A DNA stretch of 64,000 nt from Angelobacter sp036557225 (GTDB lineage: Bacteria; Acidobacteriota; Terriglobia; Terriglobales; Acidobacteriaceae), in contig DATBHX010000100.1 of assembly GCA_036557225.1 (NCBI GenBank), forward strand, positions 1 through 64,000. Reading direction: 5' to 3'. The translations under genes and the position numbers were made by a program. The notes below the pieces were generated by a model. It was not told where the DNA came from. It searched no databases and saw nothing but the letters and a program-made list of their open reading frames with translations. The first letter of the stretch is position 1, and the number at the start of each line of letters is the position of its first letter. This document shows, piece after piece, positions 8,542 through 16,854 of this stretch.

Positions 8542-9249
8542 CTAATGCCCGTTCTTCACATACTGTGTCCTCACAGCCACCAGCTTTTCCAGTTCGCGAC
8601 TGTCGAGCGACCGTGCGGAGCCGAGTTGACGCACTGCCAGAACGATCTTGGCGTAGTGTTCCACGGCTTCCATCCTCATGTAGGCGCGGCGCAGGTCTTC
8701 GCCGTAAGCGACAACGCCGTGATTGGCCATAAGAATGGCGTCGTGGAAAGGAATGTAGGGGCGGAGCGAGTCGCTCAGCTCCATGCTGCCGGTAGTGGCG
8801 TACGGCGCCAGCGGTACTGAGCCTAAAGTGATTACGACTTCAGAGCACAGCGGCTCGTCGAGGGCGATACCGGCAGAAGCAAATGCGGTCGCGGTGCAGG
8901 GATGGGCATGCACGATTGCGCCAACGTCAGGCCGCATGCGATAGATGGTGAGGTGCATGGCAATCTCACTGGACGGGTTATATTGGCCGCTGAGCTTTTT
9001 GCCGTGAAGATCGACAATGACCATGTCCTCGGGGCACATCATGCCCTTACTGAAGCAGGTAGGGGTAACCAGAATGCGGCGCTGGTCGAGCCGGACCGAG
9101 AGGTTGCCGTCTGTAGCGGCGACAAAGCCCTGGTCGTGCAGCATCTTGCCAAAGCGCACCAGGTCGTGGCGCAAGCCGCGTTCCTTGCCGGCGACCTTGC
9201 CCAAAAACGGCACTGTCGTCCCTTTGATCAGTTCTTTCAGGTAGTTCAT
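8542..9249 (-). CDS. Class II aldolase/adducin family protein (L-fuculose-phosphate aldolase-like)
   Basis: A 235-residue zinc aldolase. Visible motifs are the phosphate-binding TDGNLSVRL, the catalytic Glu and metal ligands in SSEIAMHLTIY...IVHAHPCTATAFA, and the third His in LMANHGVVAYG. Family members cleave fuculose-1-P, rhamnulose-1-P, ribulose-type sugar phosphates, or act in methylthio-sugar salvage; the sequence does not choose between them. The ATG at 9249 has GAGG 8 nt upstream and is preferred over the longer frame. The gene begins 20 bp after the stop of the radical SAM gene on the same strand, so the two are very probably one transcript. Confidence 0.87.
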   Translation of the reverse strand: MNYLKELIKGTTVPFLGKVAGKERGLRHDLVRFGKMLHDQGFVAATDGNLSVRLDQRRILVTPTCFSKGMMCPEDMVIVDLHGKKLSGQYNPSSEIAMHLTIYRMRPDVGAIVHAHPCTATAFASAGIALDEPLCSEVVITLGSVPLAPYATTGSMELSDSLRPYIPFHDAILMANHGVVAYGEDLRRAYMRMEAVEHYAKIVLAVRQLGSARSLDSRELEKLVAVRTQYVKNGH

Positions 9250-9269
9250 GACTAATACCTCAAAAAATT

Positions 9270-10244
9270 CTAAGCTGCCCGCTTCCACTTGCTAACTGCC
9301 TTGCTCAGTCTGGCTGAAGCACGATACACCTGTCCTGCAGTAACGCCCAAGCCCAACTTGTAATTCCCTACTGCCGCCAGCCCCATGGAGGCAATGCAGC
9401 CGCACTGCGAGCAGTCGGGATTGCCGCCAAACTGGCACGGCGTGACCCGGCTCTTCAGATCGGCGGAGATGGTGTTGGTGGTCTGGGCAAAGATACACTT
9501 TTCCGGAGAATCCGGCGGGTGCAGAAATTCCCGAATCACGCTCTCCCGCATATCGAGCTTGGGATAGAGCGTACGCAGCCGCATCAGCTCTTCCACCGCC
9601 AGCACCCGTTCCTGGGTAGTGAGGATCTCAGGATCGGTGGCGCCGATCTGTGGCGTAAACATGCTCATCCAGATCTTGACGATCTCCGGCCGCGCGCTCC
9701 AGAACGCGATGAATTCTTCGAGATACGCCGCGCGCTTCATCATCTGGCCGGTGATCGTGCAGTGAATGGTGACCCGGCGATCGCGAATGCTCTCCAGAAT
9801 GCGAGCGTACGTTGCGGGCTTGCGCCGCGCATCGTGCTCGGGCTGCAGACCGTCAATCGAGACCACAATGTTGAGCCGGTCAAAGCGGGTCCACTCTTCC
9901 GGAATAGGCCGGAACGCGCTGGTCACGATCTGCACATGAACGCCGCGGGCGTGGAGCTCAGGCAACAGCTGCGAGACTTCCCGATAGCGAACCATGGGAT
10001 CACCGCCAACGATGGAAAGGTGCAGCGGGCGGTGCTCGTCCACCAGGGCAAGCACGCCTTGCACCAGTTCATCGCCGCGTTTGTCGTGCAGCTGCCGCAG
10101 ATTCATACCGCTGACGTGTCCTTCTTCGTAGGCGTAGCAACCGGGGCAACGCAGCGGGCACTCCCGCGTGATCTCAATGGCGAGAGACGGCCGCCGGCCG
10201 CTCAGGATGCTTTTCCAGGCCTGAATGACTTCGCTTTTCTTCAT
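9270..10244 (-). CDS. Radical SAM protein with C-terminal cysteine cluster
   Basis: A 324-residue protein. C29, C33 and C36 form the CxxxCxxC motif that binds the SAM-cleaving 4Fe-4S cluster (ECPLRCPGCYAYE). The SIVGGDPMVR segment corresponds to the GGE-type SAM-binding motif, here GGD. A second cysteine group near the C-terminus (C250, C270, C278, C281, C283) could bind an auxiliary cluster in the manner of SPASM/twitch proteins. The start has no competing candidate nearby. The gene is followed 20 bp later by the class II aldolase gene. I cannot name the reaction; the family is diverse (peptide modification, sugar and cofactor biosynthesis). Confidence 0.85.
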   Translation of the reverse strand: MKKSEVIQAWKSILSGRRPSLAIEITRECPLRCPGCYAYEEGHVSGMNLRQLHDKRGDELVQGVLALVDEHRPLHLSIVGGDPMVRYREVSQLLPELHARGVHVQIVTSAFRPIPEEWTRFDRLNIVVSIDGLQPEHDARRKPATYARILESIRDRRVTIHCTITGQMMKRAAYLEEFIAFWSARPEIVKIWMSMFTPQIGATDPEILTTQERVLAVEELMRLRTLYPKLDMRESVIREFLHPPDSPEKCIFAQTTNTISADLKSRVTPCQFGGNPDCSQCGCIASMGLAAVGNYKLGLGVTAGQVYRASARLSKAVSKWKRAA

Positions 10245-10362
10245 ACTTCTTTCCGGCTGTGAATGCAGATTTCACGTCGCGCTGGCCTATAGACCTGAAT
10301 GACTCAAGGTGTCATCGGGTTGCCAGCAAAGCGCGAAGGGAGTTGCCACAGTCAAAAAGAAA

Positions 10363-10620
10363 CTAGCAAAGCCGCACACAGATCAAGTCGAGCACATTGG
10401 CGTGAAAAGTGGTGGCATTGCCAGTAGGACGGAAACACATCAAAAGCGTGAGAAAAAACAAACCTAAGAAAGCGTAGGGTACGAGGATAAAGAAGCTGAG
10501 AGCGGATTTTCCCGAGAAAGCCGCGTCCATCTCCGGTAGCGGCGAAATCAGCACATAAAGGATGCCGAATACCACCGCGAACGAGACAACGTACTTGAGG
10601 GTCGAGGACACGGGAGTCAT
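10363..10620 (-). CDS. Small two-segment membrane protein
   Basis: An 85-residue protein with two hydrophobic stretches, about residues 8-27 and 40-62, separated by a short polar loop with DAAFSGKS. A weak GGAT lies a few bases before the ATG. It stands alone on the minus strand between the TonB-type gene and the radical SAM gene, with 118 bp to the latter. No family is recognised. The amino acid composition and membrane pattern favour a real gene, but the evidence is modest. Confidence 0.5.
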   Translation of the reverse strand: MTPVSSTLKYVVSFAVVFGILYVLISPLPEMDAAFSGKSALSFFILVPYAFLGLFFLTLLMCFRPTGNATTFHANVLDLICVRLC

Positions 10621-10758
10621 ATTATCCGATTTTTAGCGCCGTTTAAAGCATTTAAGAGTGCTGCTTCGGGCAAATGTGTGGGACGAGAAGAAGGAACCAA
10701 GTAGGATTACCACCTGCAATTCAAAACCTTAACACTTCTTTGCAATGCTATGGAAAGA

Positions 10759-12129
10759 TTAGTGCACGACAAAGAGAATGTCTGCGTAGAACCGGTCTGA
10801 CTTGCCTTGGTTCAGGTAGGGGCGGAACTGCCACTGCTTGAGAGCGGCTGCTCCTGCGGCATAGAGCGTAGCCGGCGCATTATCTGGGTTCTGAACGCTC
10901 CGTACTCTTCCGCCTTCATCAACGGATGCCCTCAGAGTGAATTTGGTTCCGGCGCTGGCCGTTCCCGGCGCGACTGTCGGCTCCACAGCCCGCAAGGCCA
11001 GCTTTCGCGCCTGCGCGTCCGCCAAGACAGCAATAGGATTTTCGATCCTGGTGTTGAAAGCGAATGTCAGAACCGCTTCCATTTGTGAAACGCCGGCGTT
11101 CTGGTATGGTTTGTAGCGCCAGCGTAATACCTGCCGTCGCGCGGCCTCACTCAGCTCCGGATTGTCAGAGCTCATGGGCCATGCTTCGCGCACCTGTCCG
11201 CTGCGGTCCGTGGCAATGTACAGGCTCAGTACTCCTGAAGTCTTGCCCTCGCGCACCGAGGGCCAGGCGATCGCTGGTGTATTGAGCGCCAGTACCCGCG
11301 CTGAATCCTCGCCAACCTGGCTGCTTTTGATCTGCTCGGCGCCAGGCGTCACCTGATCCAATGCAAACTGCGTCTCGTCAGGCGTGGCGATTTCAGAAAG
11401 CTCGGTGATCTTGGCAGCGATGGTCAGCCCGGGCGCGAATTCAGCAGTGATTGTTCTGGGAACCAGTCTTTCCTTGAAGGGCAGATAATTGTCAAACTGC
11501 GCGCGATAGCCCGGCGTGACCGCCGCCTGCAACAATCCCAGTTTGCCGCCAAAGCAAAACAAGTAGGTTACCGTGTTCTGCACCGGAGCGATGCCGGCTT
11601 TGGATACCATGTTCAGACAGGAATTTGACTTGGTGGAATCTTCGGGTATTTCCACTACGCCGCGCATGCGCTGGAGCTGCGCCGCCATGGGCAGAGGATC
11701 AACTAATGCAGTCACCAGATCGTGTAGCCAAAATGGGTAGTAGTCGCCAGTAAGTGTTTCTGAGACCTTGTCGCCATTCAAAACCAGGATTTGTGAGAAA
11801 TCTCTGGACTTGACCGTTCGCCGCCACTTCTCCGGCGAGATCCAATACTCTTCTACGTCTGCAACAAACTCTGGCCGCGGCTTTCCCTGAGCAGCGATTT
11901 GCGCTTTCAAATGGAACGGTGTGCCTCCGGCGACGGTCAACTTGCTCTGCCGCAGAGCGTTCTCCACGGCATCGCTAATGGTTACCTGCTTGCCGCCTTC
12001 TTCTTGTGCCCGTAGACAGGTTGATACCGCCAGCAAAAGAATTGCAGCGGACAAGATCAGCCGTAGCGCAGACGGAAAACGTTGCAGCATGTAGGAGGAA
12101 AACCAATGTCCTTTTTGTAATAAGGGCAT
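10759..12129 (-). CDS. Exported protein with two TonB C-terminal-like domains
   Basis: A 456-residue protein with a signal peptide around residues 14-40 (LQRFPSALRLILSAAILLLA). The N-terminal half has an unusual domain with a PEFVADVEEYWISPEKWRRTV segment, common in acidobacterial outer-membrane-associated proteins of unknown role. The C-terminal part contains two TonB-C-like modules: SGVLSLYIATDRSGQVREAW...EAARRQVLRWRYKPY, and FTLRASVDEGGRVRSVQ...AAALKQWQFRPY. TonB-C domains contact TonB-dependent receptors, but without an N-terminal anchor plus Pro-rich spacer it is not a classical TonB. The ATG at 12129 overlaps the stop of the upstream gene (ATGA type); a GTG at 12132 and an ATG at 12090 are alternatives. 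It is last in a three-gene operon. Confidence 0.75.
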   Translation of the reverse strand: MPLLQKGHWFSSYMLQRFPSALRLILSAAILLLAVSTCLRAQEEGGKQVTISDAVENALRQSKLTVAGGTPFHLKAQIAAQGKPRPEFVADVEEYWISPEKWRRTVKSRDFSQILVLNGDKVSETLTGDYYPFWLHDLVTALVDPLPMAAQLQRMRGVVEIPEDSTKSNSCLNMVSKAGIAPVQNTVTYLFCFGGKLGLLQAAVTPGYRAQFDNYLPFKERLVPRTITAEFAPGLTIAAKITELSEIATPDETQFALDQVTPGAEQIKSSQVGEDSARVLALNTPAIAWPSVREGKTSGVLSLYIATDRSGQVREAWPMSSDNPELSEAARRQVLRWRYKPYQNAGVSQMEAVLTFAFNTRIENPIAVLADAQARKLALRAVEPTVAPGTASAGTKFTLRASVDEGGRVRSVQNPDNAPATLYAAGAAALKQWQFRPYLNQGKSDRFYADILFVVH

Positions 12130-12767
12130 CACTGCGGCTGTTTGAGTTTGGATAGGAACTCCCGAGCCTCGCGTCCGTTGTAAGTCTTGTTGTAGATCGG
12201 GGAATCGGGCTGCTGCATCCGGCCGCCTTCGCGCAATGAGCCGGTATCTATTGCAGCAAAACCGATCTCCTCAATCAGACCTGCCACTACTCTCTTGGCC
12301 TCAGCATCGTCCCCCGCGACGTAAATGGTATGGCGCTCAGTGGCGGGGAGATCTTTGCGGCCCCGGCCTGCCAGGTGCACGTAATAAATGGTGTTAAAAG
12401 CCTTGACCAGCCGGGCGCCGGGTATTCGCTTCAGGACCTCTTCAGAAGACGTGGAGCCGGCCAGATCGTAGAAGCCTCCATCCGGCCGGTAAGGATTCAT
12501 GGCATCGATAACAATCTTTCCCCGCAGCAGATCAGGATGCGGCAGTGCCTCCGGCGTCCGCCAGGGTACGGCCAGCAACACTACCTCGCCGAAGCGCGAA
12601 GCGTCATCAATGCTCATGGCATGGGCCCGCGGACCCAACTCTTCGACCAGACTCTTTAGCGAATCTGGCCCGCGCGAGTTACTCACCGCAACCTCATGCC
12701 CCGACGCAATAAACAGTCGCGCTGCCGTAGCTCCAATATTGCCCGCTCCGAGGATCCCGATCTTCAT
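12129..12767 (-). CDS. NADP(H)-binding oxidoreductase, F420-dependent NADP reductase-like
   Basis: A 212-residue protein of the NADP oxidoreductase/F420-dependent family. The N-terminus MKIGILGAGNIGATAA is a GxGxxG Rossmann motif, followed by SNSRGP, the phosphate-binding loop that suggests NADP(H). VKAFNTIYYVHL and the IDTGSLREGG segment match the rest of the family. In most bacteria outside actinobacteria such proteins do not use F420, and the substrate is unknown. The ATG at 12767 has AGGAG 7 nt upstream and fits the family start; the longer frame would overlap the preceding gene. It follows the TonB-C/TPR gene by 10 bp and overlaps the next gene by a few bases, so it is translated from one operon. 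Confidence 0.85.
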   Translation of the reverse strand: MKIGILGAGNIGATAARLFIASGHEVAVSNSRGPDSLKSLVEELGPRAHAMSIDDASRFGEVVLLAVPWRTPEALPHPDLLRGKIVIDAMNPYRPDGGFYDLAGSTSSEEVLKRIPGARLVKAFNTIYYVHLAGRGRKDLPATERHTIYVAGDDAEAKRVVAGLIEEIGFAAIDTGSLREGGRMQQPDSPIYNKTYNGREAREFLSKLKQPQ

Positions 12768-12777
12768 GCCTCTGCTC

Positions 12778-13695
12778 CTACCTGCTTTCTGAACGTGCGC
12801 TGGCCCGCTGTTCCAACTCCCGCGCCTCCGGGCCCTTCCCCAGCTTCCGCAGCACCGCGACGTGCTCCTGCAAGATGACCAGCATGTTGTGGTCATACGA
12901 TGCTTTTACGCCCTTGTAGGCTTCAGGTTTCAATTTGTCGCGACGGCTTTCCAATTCCTGGGCTGCGGCGTCCTGCGCTTTTTCAGTTTCTGTATAAGCG
13001 GCATCTGCTTCCTGCAACTGGCCGGTGGCAACGTAAGCATGAGCTAGGTTGCCGCGCACCTGGATCATCAGCGGATTTCCCGTTTGCAACGCCTGCTGCG
13101 CGAAGTTGAGCGGCTGCTTAAAGTCGTCCAGTGCTTCACTGGGCTTCTTGAGTCCGTAGGCCGCGGTCCCAGCACTACCGTAGGCCCGCATCTTGTCCGA
13201 TTCAAAACTCTTCGGCAACTTGATCGCAATTCCCAGCGCCTTCTTGCATGCCTTGTCAGCCTGGGCAAATTGATTGCTTTCGATAAATTTCGTGCATTCC
13301 ACTTCACTCTGTAGATAGTCGCGCCGCAGTTCTGCGCCCGGCCCCAGGCTGAACCCAACCTTCACCAGAGTATTTACGGGAATCGCTTTTCCATCTTCCA
13401 GGAACGGTTCAAATCTCCATTGTCTGACCGCCCGAACGGCGGCTTCCAGCAACATCGGATGCCCACTCACCGGCTTGGCATCAGTGACTTTGCCGTTTTC
13501 GTCGATCGTCACACGCACGACTACATCACCCTGAATGTGCGCCATCTCGGCCGTCGATGGATATCTCGGCTCCACTCGTTTCGTCAGGTGCTTCGTCGCC
13601 TCTTCCATTGAGGCCTGCTTCAACTCCTGCGCCGTGGCGGCAGCAATCAGTACCGACGCCGCAAGCAGCGCCCTCATCCAGCTTCTTAATGGCAT
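12778..13695 (-). CDS. Exported TonB C-terminal domain plus TPR protein
   Basis: A 305-residue protein. Residues 1-22 form a signal peptide (RSWMRALLAASVLIAAATAQ). Residues about 35-115 are a TonB-C domain: KRVEPRYPSTAEMAHIQGDVVVRVTIDENGKV, shown here in part, ending in AVRAVRQWRFEPF. The rest is helical with tetratricopeptide-like repeats (AYGSAGTAAYGLKKPSEAL, QVRGNLAHAYVATGQLQEAD), probably a protein-protein interaction scaffold in the periplasm. The ATG at 13695 was chosen for the signal peptide; the open frame runs upstream to 13962 without any plausible signal. First gene of the operon with the NADP oxidoreductase and the double TonB-C protein. Confidence 0.78.
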   Translation of the reverse strand: MPLRSWMRALLAASVLIAAATAQELKQASMEEATKHLTKRVEPRYPSTAEMAHIQGDVVVRVTIDENGKVTDAKPVSGHPMLLEAAVRAVRQWRFEPFLEDGKAIPVNTLVKVGFSLGPGAELRRDYLQSEVECTKFIESNQFAQADKACKKALGIAIKLPKSFESDKMRAYGSAGTAAYGLKKPSEALDDFKQPLNFAQQALQTGNPLMIQVRGNLAHAYVATGQLQEADAAYTETEKAQDAAAQELESRRDKLKPEAYKGVKASYDHNMLVILQEHVAVLRKLGKGPEARELEQRASARSESR

Positions 13696-13843
13696 GGCCG
13701 CATTATAAGATGGAAGCGCAGCAGCTCTCAATTTCCCGCCCGGAGTTCGACTGTAACTACCTGGATTAAAGTCGCTTAGTTCGACATCGATATGCCCTAC
13801 AGGAATCAATACTTTACAAATCTTAATTTCTTCTTTGGTGGGC

Positions 13844-13874
13844 GGGCATTGGCGGGTATAATCGCCCGCAATGT
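13844..13874. repeat. Inverted repeat enclosing a TATAAT box
   Basis: CATTGGCGGG and CCCGCAATG are near-perfect inverted arms around TATAATCG; TATAAT lies at 13857-13862 and TTGGTG at 13835-13840 is 16 bp upstream. It lies between two minus-strand genes and has no plus-strand gene after it except an 18-codon ORF starting at 13871. It could be a promoter with an overlapping operator or simply a hairpin. Confidence 0.35.
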
Positions 13875-13979
13875 TGTTCTTGAAGTCCCATGTGGGGATG
13901 ATAACTGCGAAAAACGTGATGGATTGACCGCATCGTTGCCGTGGTTTTTGCGGCGCGGTCAATCAGATCACAAGCAGTT

Positions 13980-15143
13980 TCATACGGCCTGCCCGGCGCA
14001 GTACCCGGATGCCCAGGCCCACTGAAAGTTAAACCCGCCAAGGTGGCCGGTGACGTCCACTACTTCGCCGATGAAATAGAGTCCCGGGGCATTCTTACTC
14101 TCCATCGTTCTAGCTGAGAGTTCGTTCGTATCCACGCCTCCTGCGGTGACCTCGGCTTTGTCGTAGCCCTCAGTTCCTTCGGGAATGATCTGCCAGTGGT
14201 GCGCATGTCGTTCGAGTTCCTCCAAGGCATGGTTGCTCCAGCCAGCCGGCGGATGGAGCTCAAGCCAGCGGTCAGCCAGGCGTTGCGGCAGCACAGCGCG
14301 AAAGGCGGTTTTGGCGGCAGCCAGGTCGCGACGAGCATTCGGCTCAAACAGAGCAGCTGTCATTTTGCGGTCAGGAGCAAGATCAAGCGTGATCGCCTGA
14401 TGCGGCTTCCAATAAGAGGAGATCTGCAGGATTGCCGGCCCGCTCAATCCGCGATGCGTGATCAGCATCTTCTCGCGGAACTGTTGCCCATCAAGCCGCG
14501 CGATCACCTCAGCCGATACTCCGGCCAAGTCACAAAAGCGCCGACTGTCTTCTCGGTTGAGAGTGAGCGGCACCAGTGCCGGCCGCGTCTCCACAATCCT
14601 GAGTCCAAATTGCCGAGCCACCTCATAGCCGAAAGAAGTGGCGCCCATCTTCGGGATGGACAGGCCACCGGTGGCCACCACCAATGACGAAGACTGAAAT
14701 TGTTCTCCCGCTGTACGCAGAATGAATTCCGTCTCGCGCAACACCTGCTGTACTTTGATTCCGGTCAGGATCGTTACTCCTGCCCGGCGGCATTCTTCTT
14801 CCAGCATGGAAACGATCTGTTGTGCTGAGCCGTCGCAGAAGAGCTGGCCAAGAGTTTTTTCGTGATAAGCGATGCCGTGCTTCTCCACCAGCTCAATGAA
14901 GTCGGCCGGCGAGTAGCGCGCAAGCGCTGACTTGGCAAAATGCGGATTGGCCGAAATAAAATTTTCCGGACGGCAATGGAGGTTGGTTAAGTTGCAGCGC
15001 CCACCGCCGGAGATCAGGATCTTTTTGCCGATGCGCTCAGCCCGCTCCAGCACAGCCACGCGCAGGCCGCGCCTGCCGGCTTCGATCGCGCACATCAGTC
15101 CGGCGGCGCCGGCGCCCAGGACGATGACATCAAAAGTTCTCAT
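13980..15143 (-). CDS. HI0933/YhiN-family flavoprotein
   Basis: A 387-residue NAD(P)/FAD-dependent oxidoreductase. The N-terminal FDVIVLGAGAAGLMCAIEAG is the FAD-binding Rossmann motif; GKKILISGGGRCNLTN is the family signature. VVATGGLSIPKMGATSFGYEVA is the second conserved block, and the C-terminal GVDTNELSARTMESK...LYFIGEVVDVTGHLGGFNFQWA block closes the FAD site. Length fits the family (about 390-410). Relatives include BaiN, a bile-acid dehydrogenase in Clostridium, but in most bacteria the substrate is unknown. It stands 285 bp from the TonB-C/TPR gene and is probably its own unit. Confidence 0.9.
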   Translation of the reverse strand: MRTFDVIVLGAGAAGLMCAIEAGRRGLRVAVLERAERIGKKILISGGGRCNLTNLHCRPENFISANPHFAKSALARYSPADFIELVEKHGIAYHEKTLGQLFCDGSAQQIVSMLEEECRRAGVTILTGIKVQQVLRETEFILRTAGEQFQSSSLVVATGGLSIPKMGATSFGYEVARQFGLRIVETRPALVPLTLNREDSRRFCDLAGVSAEVIARLDGQQFREKMLITHRGLSGPAILQISSYWKPHQAITLDLAPDRKMTAALFEPNARRDLAAAKTAFRAVLPQRLADRWLELHPPAGWSNHALEELERHAHHWQIIPEGTEGYDKAEVTAGGVDTNELSARTMESKNAPGLYFIGEVVDVTGHLGGFNFQWAWASGYCAGQAV

Positions 15144-15167
15144 ATGACCAGGCTGGTGGATCAGGCC

Positions 15168-15491
15168 TCAGTGGCGCCAGGCAAGGACCAGCGCTATCAC
15201 CAGCCCCAGGGTCATCACGACGTTCCAGATCAAAAGTCCCAGCAGCCATTTGCGTAACCGTTCTTCTCGCGCTGCGATGGCCGTATTCAGCGCCTCAACG
15301 TCAGACCGCAACTGCGCGGCAAAAACTTTCACCTGATCGAGATCAGAAGCCAGCTGCTGCATGCCATCGTCTTTGGCGCTTTCAGACTGGCTTCGCGACG
15401 CCCGGGACTTGAGCGATTCGCGCAGAACCTGCCCGCCATGCTCCACGGCAATCGGCGTCAGCGCGCGCAAGATTGAAGATAGCCATCCCAT
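15168..15491 (-). CDS. Small coiled-coil membrane protein
   Basis: A 107-residue protein: an amphipathic start, a polar coiled-coil-like middle (QQLASDLDQVKVFAAQLRSDVEAL, about residues 45-68) and a C-terminal membrane segment (LLGLLIWNVVMTLGLVIALVLAW, about 83-105). The pattern is that of a tail-anchored protein with the coiled coil facing the cytoplasm. No family is recognised. It ends 24 bp before the start of the YhiN-type gene on the same strand and may be cotranscribed with it. Confidence 0.6.
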   Translation of the reverse strand: MGWLSSILRALTPIAVEHGGQVLRESLKSRASRSQSESAKDDGMQQLASDLDQVKVFAAQLRSDVEALNTAIAAREERLRKWLLGLLIWNVVMTLGLVIALVLAWRH

Positions 15492-15527
15492 GTTCGTGGT
15501 TTGAGTCTCCCGAGGTTATTAGACCAC

Positions 15528-15565
15528 ATGATGACGTGCACGCATGAATGATGACGTGCACGCAT
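15528..15565. repeat. Tandem 18-bp direct repeat
   Basis: ATGATGACGTGCACGCAT occurs at 15528-15545 and again at 15548-15565 with a 2-bp gap. Each copy holds the palindrome GTGCAC. It lies between the small coiled-coil gene and the tRNA-Leu gene. Confidence 0.75.
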
Positions 15566-15712
15566 AAAGTCTCCGGCCCAAGTTCTGGTGAGCTCGTAAG
15601 TCCCAGGCTCTTGTTACCATGTGAACACTGCATTCGCTGAGGCTCTCAAGACATGAGGACCAATCGTGTGCGGCGTGGTAACTGTGCTAACCTGTTGGTG
15701 GCCTTCCTTAAA

Positions 15713-15801
15713 GCCGGGATGGCGGAACTGGCAGACGCAGCGGACTCAAAATCCGCCGAGGTTCACCCCTCGTGGGGGTTCAACTCCCCCTCCCGGCACC
15801 A
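15713..15801 (+). tRNA. tRNA-Leu (anticodon CAA)
   Basis: A complete class II tRNA. The acceptor arms GCCGGGA (15713-15719) and TCCCGGC (15791-15797) pair fully; the discriminator is A, and CCA is encoded at 15799-15801. The anticodon stem GCGGA/TCCGC (15740-15744, 15752-15756) encloses the loop CTCAAAA with anticodon CAA at 15747-15749, reading UUG. A long variable arm (GAGGTTCACCCCTC region) and the T-arm GGGGGTTCAACTCCCCC support leucine identity. The antisense of this gene gives the familiar false peptide GGGVEPPRG. Confidence 0.97.
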
Positions 15802-16032
15802 GCAAACCAGCGTCTTCTTCTATGTGCTCGAAAGAATTCGCCTTCGTGCCCAATTGGCGCAAGCTGGCGAACATGCTGACGCACTTTCCCCAGGCTGTTC
15901 CAGAGATTCCGGCTAGCAATCTTGAGAAGGCCCCGAGTATTATGTAAATGCGCTCGGCTTCCATTTGAACTGGAACTACGGCGGGAGCCGCCATGGGCCA
16001 CCTTCGTCCACGCGTTCGACTTTGATCAACCT

Positions 16033-16635
16033 TCACGGCCGCTCCGTTACGGGCTTTCCTCCACTGCCGGGCAGTGGTGTTTTTGGGGCGCCTGACGCTT
16101 CAGCCCGCAACAGGGCATTCATATCAGAATACGCATAGATGGTCGGCGCCTGGTTCTGCATCAGGCCCCCGGTATCGGCGGTAGGGCCGTAATTGCTGTG
16201 CAGGTCGCGGCCCAGCATTCGCAGCATGGCCATCTGCTGCCCGCGGTGGTGCGAGGTATGCGCAATGCGCCGCACCATCACCCAGGCGCGTGAGCGTTTC
16301 ACGTTGAAGAATGTTGTCTCGCCTTCGAACCAGGCATCATCTCTGCTTTCGAGTTCTGCCAGGCGCTTGCCGCTGTCTTCCGCGTAACGCTGGATAAAGC
16401 CCAGGCGTGTCTCCGGCGAGGGCAACGGTGGCGCGCCCACGTCGATCCCAAGCATGTTCTTGAACCACAGGTTTTCGCTCACGCACTGGTGGACCATCTG
16501 CTCGTGGACGCTGCGCCCGCGTGGATCGCCGGCATTCGGGCGGAACGGCAGGTCTTCATCGCGGAACTCGCTCCACACGCTCACCACTTTGATTCGCTCG
16601 GTCGCGTAAGTTTCAACCAGAAAGTCGTATCGCAT
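16033..16635 (-). CDS. DinB family protein
   Basis: A 200-residue protein of the DinB/YfiT four-helix-bundle fold. The start YDFLVETYATERIKVVSVW is the usual first helix. Putative metal-binding histidines are visible in SVHEQMVHQCVSENLWF and in the late RIAHTSHHRGQQMAMLRML helix. Family members include mycothiol- and bacillithiol-dependent S-transferases, but most are unassigned. The ATG at 16635 is preceded by GGGAG 4-5 nt upstream; the longer frame to 16827 is basic, low-quality sequence and is rejected. The gene is divergent from the first TPR-CHAT gene with about 220 bp between starts. Confidence 0.82.
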   Translation of the reverse strand: MRYDFLVETYATERIKVVSVWSEFRDEDLPFRPNAGDPRGRSVHEQMVHQCVSENLWFKNMLGIDVGAPPLPSPETRLGFIQRYAEDSGKRLAELESRDDAWFEGETTFFNVKRSRAWVMVRRIAHTSHHRGQQMAMLRMLGRDLHSNYGPTADTGGLMQNQAPTIYAYSDMNALLRAEASGAPKTPLPGSGGKPVTERP

Positions 16636-16854
16636 TGCGCTCCCTCTGAAATTGCCCGTGGCCATGCGTTTAGCGCTCGTCCGGCGCAAATTACGTTCGA
16701 TCTTCACCGAACGTCTGCAAGGTACTGAGATTTTACGCCGGGTATAGCTATTTCGTAACGAAACCACTCCATGCTGCACAATAAGGTATAGGATTGTTCT
16801 CTTCCAGGCATAGGTTCCAGTTCTCAATTGGGAGTAGAATCCTAGCCGCCTTTT

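Noticed and set aside
9519..10262. 247-codon plus frame
   Set aside because: It lies fully over the radical SAM gene, which has cysteine motifs and an operon partner; the antisense frame has no recognisable domain.
15802..16032. Integrase remnant or att site after tRNA-Leu
   Set aside because: tRNA 3' ends often host islands, but no integrase gene, no repeat of the tRNA 3' end and no foreign gene block follow in the window.
15746..16036. 96-codon minus frame containing GGGVEPPRG
   Set aside because: This is the well-known false translation of the antisense strand of tRNA-Leu.
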